Source: Norana najaformis
Taxonomy: Eukaryota > Annelida > Clitellata > Crassiclitellata > Hormogastridae
DNA: 64,000 nt
Assembly (NCBI GenBank): GCA_964023275.1
Contig: OZ029917.1
Coordinates: forward strand, 18,726,787 to 18,790,786
Direction of reading: 5' to 3'
Shown: positions 57,255-64,000 of the stretch, in pieces
Layout of the letters: each line of letters begins with the position of its first letter
Position numbering within the stretch: position 1 is the stretch's first letter
Translations under genes and position numbers: made by a program
The notes under the pieces: model-generated
What the model saw: the letters and a program-made list of their open reading frames with translations, nothing else
Database searches by the model: none
Told to the model about the DNA's origin: nothing

Positions 57255-57455
57255 GAAGAAGTGACGCGGAGAATTGCTCTTCTGGAGGAAGCGGTGATGC
57301 GCAAGAGTCCATCCGACCTGTCCTGTTCCAGTCTCGATGCCTTTCTTCCTCATCGGATTAAACTAGCAAGGGACAAAGACTGCATCAGCATCCACTCCGA
57401 AAGAGGCATCGACACGCGTAGGAGGTTCAGCGTCGTCAACAGTCAGGGCAAAAAG
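57255..57455 (+). CDS. Voltage-gated sodium channel alpha subunit, coding exon 10 (I-II linker)
   Basis: 201 bp, residues 437-503: EEVTRRIALLEEAVMRKSPS, DLSCSSLDAFLPHRIKLARD, KDCISIHSERGIDTRRRFSV and VNSQGKK. The sequence is cytoplasmic, Ser- and Arg-rich. R-R-F-S495 is a protein kinase A consensus. The acceptor is TTTCGGAACAG at 57254. The donor is AAAAG|GTAATT, phase 0 on both sides. Weak similarity is normal for this fast-evolving linker. The support is the open frame, good splice sites, and the match of exon 11 to the insect linker downstream. Confidence 0.88.
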
Positions 57456-58430
57456 GTAATTCTCTATTCTACTTTATTGTGTACTTCATGATGTTGCTTC
57501 AAAAAATGACCCAAGTAGTAATTTCAACTGATTATTATCTATCCAATTTCATGTCAATATTTGTATTTTAATGTAACTGATAGCGTGTAACTCCTAGTGT
57601 AACCTCTTGGCAACATAAAAGAACATATATCCACGTTCGTGTTCAGTTGGGCCGGCAGTGAGCCACTGGTTACAGCTAGACCCAGTGTGGGCAAACAAAC
57701 TTCACTGACAGGGTCTCACTTATTGGCGACGTTCAATGCTGAAAAAGTGAGTCGACCAATCACAGAAATCGTGCGATCACTCAGGCCAGAATGTGTGCCT
57801 AATCCGGGTTCAATGCATCTCATTCCTTTTGGAGTTCGTCACGATTAGGTTGACTGGGCAAGCTGGACATCGAAAGTTTCCCACGTTAACTAAACACAGG
57901 TCAATCAATCACTCAGTCAGGCTGTCTGTTTATATAGCGCGCAGCCCTTGAAGCATTTCAATGGGCTACGGAATAGCTGTGTAATTCAATGATGTGCTTC
58001 GTTGATACAAAGCGTTTTGAGGCGAAATCACCAGCAAGCGTTGAAGCCAGAGAGGATCGAAGACCTTGTTCATGTCGGTGCGTTTTTAGTTTAATTCGAT
58101 ACAGTGCCATTCCGTTTACAGACATGGTCAGAGAAATCCAGTTGTCACACATTTTCTGAAAACGATAAATTAGGGACATTTGTTTAAGAGCAGACAAACT
58201 GGCGTCGGCAGTGTGTGATCTCTGCGTCTACGCAGCGGAGCCGGCGTTTCGCCTAATTCTGGCGACGGTTTTTGGCTTATTGACTCTCGTGGCGAATCTG
58301 GACAGCGCAAATTTACAGAGAGAAATCGCAAAAATGCGTCGTTCATCAAACGCAATCGGGCTTCTCGACCAGCGGAGCTTCATTGGATGGGCGGCGGACA
58401 AGAGAGCTCAGGCAACGGACGACGGATGGA
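57456..58430. other. Intron 10, first part
   Basis: A TTTATATAGCGCGCAG stretch (57931-57946) recalls the 3' ends of the LINEs at 61869. A CpG-rich piece (58200-58420) has no recognisable function. Confidence 0.45.
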
Positions 58431-58431
58431 C

Positions 58432-58506
58432 GGATGAAGGGACGGAAGGATGGACGGAAGGATGGACGGAAGGATGGACGGAAGGATGGACGGAAGGATG
58501 GACGAG
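58432..58506. repeat. 12-bp repeat GGATGGACGGAA
   Basis: About six units. Frames through it read Asp-Gly-Arg-Met or Trp-Thr-Glu-Gly repeats. Not a gene. Confidence 0.9.
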
Positions 58507-58816
58507 TGTGTAAGCTACGAGGGAGGAGATGGGCACTTGGTTCTTGCGTTAGATTTACGGACCTCGTTAAACATGGCTTTCCGCCGAAAGCCGGAGACTG
58601 GGACTCGAGCGACCGGGGGCTCAGCCAGACAGGGACTCGGCGACGACCGGCGTCCTTAGCGACGCAGATATTTCGTTAGTCTCCGCGTGACAATTAAAGT
58701 TGTGGGATTTATCAGCTACAGGTGCGGCCGAAATTAGCCGATGTGCAATGAACGAAAGATATGCCTCACTTACATAAATATCTATAAAGCAGTCAGACCA
58801 TGGATGTGTATATATT

Positions 58817-58848
<32 letters not shown>

Positions 58849-58877
58849 GCTGACGGATACTTGGACTGTGAACTGAG

Positions 58878-59190
58878 AAACGGAAGGAAGAAAGGAAGGA
58901 AGGAAGGAAGGAAGGAAGGAAGGAAGGAAGGAAGGAAGGAAGGAAGGAAGGAAGGAAGGAAGGAAGGAAGGAAGGAAGGAAGGAAGGAAGGAAGGAAGGA
59001 AGGAAGGAAGGAAGGAGGGAAGGAAGGAGGGAAGGAAGGAAGGAAGGAAGGAAGGAAGGAAGGAAGGAAGGAAGGAAGGATGAATGAATGGATGGATGGA
59101 CGGACGGACGGATGGATTGATGGATGGATAGATGGATGGATGGATGGATGGACGGATGGAGGGGATGGATAAATGAATGGATGGATCAAA
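58878..59190. repeat. (GGAA)n microsatellite followed by (GGAT)n
   Basis: About 200 bases of almost pure GGAA from 58884, then GGATGGAC/GGAT units. The minus-strand frame of 203 codons (Leu-Pro-Ser-Phe repeat) is an artefact. It lies about 110 bp upstream of exon 11. Confidence 0.97.
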
Positions 59191-59303
59191 AGCAGCAACG
59201 TGAAAATAGCAAAAGCAAACTAACATGAACACGAATTCTAAGAGGTTGTTATCTCAGAATAAAAGATGTCGTCGATGTGACATGAGCTGTGATTCTGTTC
59301 CAG

Positions 59304-59850
59304 ACAAGCTCCAGCGTTCCAGGTTCTCCGTGTCTGGCTCGTCGTAACAGCCGAACGCATCACTTCAGCTGGAGCCGAAAGGACCCTCCACCCGCCGTCG
59401 CCGTCCTCCCTCCTCACGTGCTCCCTCTGCCCGCCCTTCCTCCATTCATCGACGTTCGTCCCCATTCGCAGCCGCTAGTCACGCCGTGCCTCGACAATCT
59501 CGACCTGCCCTTCGCCGACGACGAGTCGGCTCCCATCACTCCGACGGCCGAAGACCTGAATCATCACCAGCGGGTCGCGCAACGCGGAACGCTCGTTCGT
59601 GGAGGCACAAAGCGACACAGCCTTCTTGCTCGCGTTGCCTCTGGGCCGAAGCGGGCCAGCTACTACTTGCCGCGAAATCGGGCTCTGTCTCATCATTCGT
59701 CCGATTATTCGAGGTTCAGGGAGAAGAAAGGAGAACCGACGCACTTCCGCTGGAACGCATCCGTTCGGATGAAGAGACCTCGAGCGAACGAAGGACCGTC
59801 ATCGACGAAGAGAAAGACAAGCGATGTGGCAAGTCAACGATCTCACACAC
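59304..59850 (+). CDS. Voltage-gated sodium channel alpha subunit, coding exon 11 (I-II linker)
   Basis: Residues 504-686. SSSVPGSPCLARRNSRTHHF matches the insect para linker (S-L-P-G-S-P-x(2)-x-RR-x-SR), and LDLPFADDESAPITPTAED matches its L-P-(Y/F)-A-D-D-S-x-x-x-TP-x-(S/A)-E. SYYLPRNRALSHHSSDYSRF is like the SSYTSHQSR region. The rest is basic and Ser-rich. The acceptor is GATTCTGTTCCAG at 59303. The 3' border is uncertain. Exon 12 needs a phase 1 donor, which fits GT at 59851 (CACAC|GTATCT) or 59833 (GGCAA|GTCAAC). The open frame beyond, into (CTT)n, is intron. Confidence 0.85.
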
Positions 59851-59954
59851 GTATCTCCACCATAGAAGCACATTATTATTATGCGATGAATTGTGTATTT
59901 TCGTCATCACCCCGTTTGCTTTATTCTTTATTACCCTTTTATCTCTTTTCCCGA

Positions 59955-59967
59955 CATTTCTTCTTCT

Positions 59968-60014
<47 letters not shown>

Positions 60015-60064
60015 TTCTTCTTCTTCTTCTTCCCGACATTTCTTATTATTATTTTTTTAAACTA

Positions 60065-60095
<31 letters not shown>

Positions 60096-60110
60096 TTTAT
60101 ACTTTATACT
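59955..60110. repeat. (CTT)n followed by (ATT)n/(TTTA)n
   Basis: CTTCTTCTTC from 59961 to about 60032, then TTATTATTATTATTATTTAT. The poly-Phe/Leu frames are artefacts. Confidence 0.95.
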
Positions 60111-60565
60111 ATTTAGGATTGTAGTGCAGGCTTAAAAGCAGCGACTGAGCGCACGGTTATGGCATTATCAGGAGAGCCAAGTAAAGAGGATTCGATCAGG
60201 GCTTAATTGGAAATTCTCTGGAAAGCAGATGGCATTTCGTCGTTGGACAGTCACCGAAATCCTCTTGAACAGATAGCATTACTACTGCTGTTACTGCCAC
60301 TACCACTACTACTACTACTGTTGTTGTTGAGGTTGTTGTCGTGAGAGTTGTTGTGGAAGTTGTTGCTATTACTGTATTATTCTTATTATTGTTATTGTCG
60401 ATATTGTTATTGTTGTTATTGGGTCATTGTTGTTTTTGCTATTTTTATTCATTTTTCATTTCATTTTTCTGTCTTGAATCTTTTCATATTCGGATCCTTC
60501 TTCTTCTCATATCCAACAGTCTGTGCTTAAAGGCTGTATGGTCAGTCCGACTCCCATCATCTATA
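60111..60565. other. Intron 11, first part
   Basis: GTT/ATT-rich low-complexity sequence (60280-60480). No exon recognised. Confidence 0.5.
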
Positions 60566-60567
60566 CC

Positions 60568-60812
60568 ATGTAAATGTAAATGTACATGTATTTCTTTAGC
60601 GACTGTATGACCTCGACCCTGCTCATTTTTCAATGAATTGATCGGGTGACATCCTTCACCACCGCTGCCCGTTTAATGGGCGCCACCCATTTAAGGTCCC
60701 TGTATACGGACCGTGGTTAAAATCTCTGAAATATAGCCACCATCGGCATCCTCACGCACAGAGGCGCCTTTACGTACGCGTTAACCAATGCAGCTAACCA
60801 GGCCATCTAGTC
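60568..60812 (-). mobile_element. SINE family 1, minus orientation, nearly complete
   Basis: The reverse complement reads GGCCTGGTTAGCTGCATTGG (head, A box), AAAGGCGCCTCTGTGCGTGA, ACCACGGTCCGTATACAGGG, CACCCATTAAACGGG-like sequence, CAGCGGTGGTGAAGGATGTC, GAGCAGGGTCGAGGTCATAC and a tail ATGTACATTTACATTTACAT. It is the best single copy to define the family. Confidence 0.8.
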
Positions 60813-60814
60813 TA

Positions 60815-61840
60815 TTTGACCTCTAATCGGGCTGAACAGGAAGCGACTGAAGCTGTGTGGAATAACAGATAATTTCTTCCGTTAGGATGGTTGCCAGACG
60901 GCAGATTGCGATGCTGGAAAGGATTTTCTCTTTCCCGACAATCCATTCGTCTGCCGAACACCAAGCACGACAATCATCGACATACAAGGTTGGCTGTGGC
61001 GCCATCTAGACTCGTCTTGTTCCTTTAATGGTTCTTCTCGTCTATATCATTGTCTCTATTGTACAATTCAGATTCAAACTGGTAGAGCGACGTAACCATC
61101 TTCTAAGCTGCATACCGGTCTGTCATGTTGCTATGTGATTTAACGATATAAAATATGAAATGATTTGAAACCAAGATCGAAAATCTGATTCGTCTCTTGC
61201 TTGCTGAATGGCATACAATAAAAGAACTGGGAACTCCCTTAAGTTCCACTCTGGGCGTTGGGGAAATGAACAGCGCAGATGCTAAAACCGTAATGAGCCC
61301 ATCGATGGCCGATAATAGAGGGTCTAACCTGTCCTCGGGGTGTTTTTTTGATTCCTGGAATATGACTGAAATCCTTGCCTGTTACTTAAATGTTTACGTC
61401 TTGCGCCATTTATTGGCGTATTAATACCATACACAGAGAGACATATTATGTCACTAACGCATGATTCAAGAGCCATGCGTGATTTCTCTTTCAGCTTTGA
61501 AACTTCATAGAAAATAGTTTTAAGGTGCAACTTTTACAATATATTCGAAATATTGTGAGCTGAATTTGTAGTTGAATTATTTTCTGTTTTATGTAGTGTA
61601 TATTATGAAAACGACGTTTCTTACACATCTTATTAAACTAATAAATGTTTCATTGATTTCTTTCAGATGTGCTTGTCTTAAAAGATTTGATAAATCACGC
61701 TTCCGGAAAGAAAGGTACAAAATCCCCATTTCTGTTCTAATCGCATCCTGTTTATCAATGTTACATTTTAGTGAGATATTTGATGTTTGTGATACTCTGT
61801 TTTAAGTAGAACCCATACTCGACGCACACGTTCCATGCAG
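60815..61840. other. Intron 11, middle part
   Basis: Unique AT-rich sequence. No exon or repeat family recognised. Confidence 0.5.
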
Positions 61841-61841
61841 T

Positions 61842-62132
61842 TATCTGATTTGATTTGATTTTGATTTGATTTGATAACTTATATAGCGCTTCTTACAGAA
61901 CAAACTACTCAGAGGCGCTTCCAGCATGAGAGCCCCTGGGAAATAAGAACGTCTTTAAACAATGAGCTGACTGAGCTCTATCAACAACAGTGACCCTTGC
62001 ACGAAGCGATAGCGGAAGTTCATTCCATAGACATGGCCTACAACGGCAAAGCCCTCTGCTGAGCAAGGGAAGACTTAACACGAGGTCTAGAAATAAATAG
62101 ATCCTTGTGCGAAAATCTGTGCGCCACAATAA
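61842..62132 (-). pseudogene. CR1/L2-like LINE 3' end, minus orientation
   Basis: The minus-strand frame ends LLSRGLCRCRPCLWNELPLS, LRARVTVVDRAQSAHCLKTF, LFPRGSH and a stop. This is the CR1/L2 terminus (WN-x-LP-x-x-(L/I)-R ... F-K/C-x-x-LKT-x-LF). The following 3' end AGCGCTATATAAGTTATC runs into an (AATCA)n tail at 61842-61873, a complete LINE 3' terminus. The 5' side is truncated. Confidence 0.8.
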
Positions 62133-62403
62133 GTTAGAATGGGCATCGAAGCAAAATCTTGTCTATATATATTAGATTTGTATATATTGTTAGAGTAGTA
62201 GTTTAGAATTGCAAAGCTACCTTAGCAGTTATTCTTAGCAATTCTAAAAACTCTACTGAACAGAAGCAAAAGTCAAAGCTTAAATTTGCAGAGCCTAAGC
62301 ACGGCTAGAACAATCTCCTGCTTTCAGAATATGAATTTGGATCGTGCTCTGTTAGTCTGGTGTTGTGTGCATTTCATTTAGACGCCTCGTGCGTTTTTTT
62401 AAG

Positions 62404-62645
62404 GATTTCTGGCGCAGGAGGGAATCTTCAAAGACTACGTGAAGACGAAATGCCTGCAGCTGTTTTTCGGATGGGAGTGCTGTTCTTGCTGGTACCGATT
62501 TGCACACCTCGTGGAGCTGGTCATAATGGATGCCTTCGTCGACCTCTTCATCACTCTGTGCATCGTCATCAACACCCTCTTCATGGCCATGGAGAACGCT
62601 GGAATGAGCGAGACTCTCGTTAGAACACTCGTCGTCGGAAACTAC
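62404..62645 (+). CDS. Voltage-gated sodium channel alpha subunit, coding exon 12 (repeat II S1)
   Basis: Encodes residues 686-766: FLAQEGIFKDYVKTKCLQLF, FGWECCSCWYRFAHLVELVI (the WxCC motif of the pre-S1 region), MDAFVDLFITLCIVINTLFM and AMENAGMSETLVRTLVVGNY. The acceptor after TTTTTTTAAG (62403) gives 242 bp with two leading bases, close to the 239-bp vertebrate exon as I recall it and with the same phase. GGCGCAG (62417) is an alternative acceptor. The donor is AACTAC|GTAGGT, phase 0. Repeat II S1 has the signature D-x-F-V-(D/E)-L-x-I-T-(L/I)-C-I-V-x-N-T-x-F-M-A-M. Confidence 0.95.
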
Positions 62646-62847
62646 GTAGGTGCACTAAGGCCCAAAGCGCCACTTACGTTCGGACTCTATAGACCGTCCA
62701 TTTATTTTTATCTAGCGCTAAGCACATTTGACCCTGCCTTAGGAATCAGAAAGCTAACGATTGTCCTATGTTTCTCTGGCCGCAGTGAGCTTCCATAGCT
62801 TTGCCTTAGAACGCATAAGCGGGCGACGACGGTGAAGTCGACGATAA
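62646..62847. other. Intron 12, first part
   Basis: Non-coding sequence. The frame continuing from exon 12 loses all similarity at 62646. Confidence 0.6.
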
Positions 62848-63022
62848 CGATTGAGCTACGATAACGATGATAAAGATGACGAAGATGTTGATGACGGCAA
62901 GAAAAAGACGACGATTACGATTAAACGACGATTGCGATTATGACAATGACGATGATAATAAAGACGATGATGACAATAACGAAGATGACGAAGATAATGC
63001 TGATAAAGATGATGACGGTGAT
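62848..63022. repeat. Degenerate (GAY)n tract before exon 13
   Basis: GATGACGAAGATGTTGATGA-type triplets up to about 22 bases before the exon 13 acceptor. The Asp- and Met/Thr-rich frames are artefacts. The acceptor tract GATGTTGTCTGTCGATTGTCAG starts right after it. Confidence 0.85.
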
Positions 63023-63044
63023 GATGTTGTCTGTCGATTGTCAG

Positions 63045-63218
63045 GTCTTCACGACGATCTTTACAACTGAGGCGATTCTGAAGATCCTGGCGCTCGGTCT
63101 CTTCACCTACTTGAAGGACAAGTGGAACTGCTTCGATGTCATCATCGTCATACTCAGCCTCATTGAACTCGGCCTTTCGAACGTCAAGGGCCTGTCCATC
63201 CTTCGCTCCTTCCGTCTG
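63045..63218 (+). CDS. Voltage-gated sodium channel alpha subunit, coding exon 13 (repeat II S2-S4)
   Basis: 174 bp, the size of the matching vertebrate exon as I recall it. Residues 767-824: VFTTIFTTEAILKILALGLF (S2), TYLKDKWNCFDVIIVILSLI (S3) and ELGLSNVKGLSILRSFRL (start of S4, charges R820 and R823). The family signature ELGL-x-x-(V)-x-G-LS-(V/I)-LRSFRL is exact. The acceptor is GATTGTCAG at 63044. The donor is CGTCTG|GTTAGT, phase 0. The next expected exon (LLRVFKLAKSWP, repeat II S4-S5) is not in the window. Confidence 0.97.
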
Positions 63219-63475
63219 GTTAGTTTTCTTCTGGCCGCTGCTGGGCCGAAGGTTCGAATACCGGTGTCTCGACAAATTCAGTAATGATTGTCTACACCTG
63301 TACCGATTGATAATGTCGCGTAGCATAAACGATTGTTTGTCTACACCGGTAGTCGTTTCCTATGGTTCCAGCAAAGGCATATTTCTCGCAACAGATCTTG
63401 CTGTTTTCCAATTTATTCAATCTGCTTTCGACATTTCTTCTATGTGTAACGTTTTCCGACACACACAAAAGTTAA
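63219..63475. other. Intron 13, first part
   Basis: Unique sequence. No exon recognised. Confidence 0.55.
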
Positions 63476-64000
63476 CAATCGCCATTGTGTGACGTCTTCT
63501 TTAAAAATATCAATTTAAAAATTGTCATTGTGTGACGTTTTCTTTAGACATAATAAAATTAATAATCTCCATTGACAATTTTGACATTGTTTTAGGAAAT
63601 CTTACCCCGTTGATGTACCTCGACAATTTATTTGAATCGCCATTGTGTGACGTTATCTTTAGACACAACCAAATTAATTAATAATCGCTATTGTGTGACG
63701 TTTTCTTTAAACACAATCAAATTAATAATCACCATTGTGATACATTTTCTTACACATAAAAGTTAATAATCGCCATTGTGTGACGTGTTCATTAAAATTA
63801 ATCAAATTGGTCAAATCAATCAAATTAATAATCATTATTGTGTGACGTTTTCTTTAGACAACAAACAAATTAATAATCGCTATTGTTTTACGCTTTCTAA
63901 GACACAAAATATAATCGCCTTTGTCTGACGTTTTCTTTACAATCAAATTAATATTTGTCATTGTGTGACATTTTCATTAAAATAAATTAAATTAATAATC
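63476..64000. repeat. Degenerate tandem repeat with ATTGTGTGACGTTTTCTTTA core
   Basis: About ten imperfect units of 40-60 bp: TAATCGCCATTGTGTGACGT, TTTCTTTAAACACAATCAAA, TTAATAATC. TGTGTGACGT recurs near 63486, 63530, 63645, 63694, 63778 and 63839, with decayed versions between. The array runs off the right edge. Each good unit holds a TGACGT CRE-like half site. Confidence 0.88.

Noticed and set aside
58621-59232. Minus-strand 203-codon ORF (Leu-Pro-Ser-Phe repeat) and the + strand Lys-Glu-Gly-Arg frame
   Set aside because: Pure (GGAA)n translation in complementary frames.
59851-60116. Continuation of the exon 11 frame to 60116
   Set aside because: It runs into (CTT)n and (ATT)n microsatellites (poly-Phe, poly-Tyr), which are intronic.

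Overview
This is animal nuclear DNA: intron-rich, with GT-AG splice sites, many dead LINEs, tRNA-derived SINEs and abundant microsatellites. The one protein-coding gene I can support is the 5' half of a voltage-gated sodium channel alpha subunit (SCN/para family) on the + strand. Thirteen coding exons can be placed by eye, from the start codon (17511, again at 30103) to the S4 helix of domain II (63218). All junction phases agree. With the preferred exon 11 donor they encode about 824 residues in one open frame, and the gene runs on past the right edge. The sequence suggests an invertebrate bilaterian (intact repeat I S2-S6, a para-like I-II linker with PGSP and ADD motifs, CR1/L2-, RTE-like and hAT relics). 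I cannot name the phylum.

Layout. 1-15.7 kb: upstream non-coding DNA with RT relics (2.5, 3.7, 6.3 and 9-9.9 kb), a hAT transposase C-terminus (12.15 kb), low-complexity runs and a 46-bp tandem repeat (14.26-15.08 kb) split by a LINE tail. 15.73-28.32 kb (copy A) and 28.33-40.95 kb (copy B): two near-identical 12.6-kb blocks separated only by a run of 10 N. Each holds coding exons 1 and 2, a CR1/L2-like LINE on the minus strand, a 1.33-kb inverted-repeat element, a second LINE 3' end and a SINE. This is most simply two haplotypes joined end to end by the assembler. 40.95-64 kb: exons 3-13, with introns full of SINEs, minisatellites and microsatellites.

The gene encodes the cytoplasmic N-terminus (exon 1), repeat I S1 to S6 with the pore loop (exons 2-9), the I-II linker (exons 9-11) and repeat II S1-S4 (exons 12-13). 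The intron between exons 2 and 3 is a textbook U12-type AT-AC intron: ATATCCTTTG donor, TCCTTAAC branch site, AC acceptor. Exon 3 was found through it. Exon sizes of 119, 129, 92, 142 and 174 bp equal those I recall for vertebrate SCN genes.

I found no new multi-gene system. The best leads are the apparent false duplication, the AT-AC intron, three tandem acceptor look-alikes before exon 6, the inverted-repeat element, and a 3' tail shared by a LINE and a SINE family.
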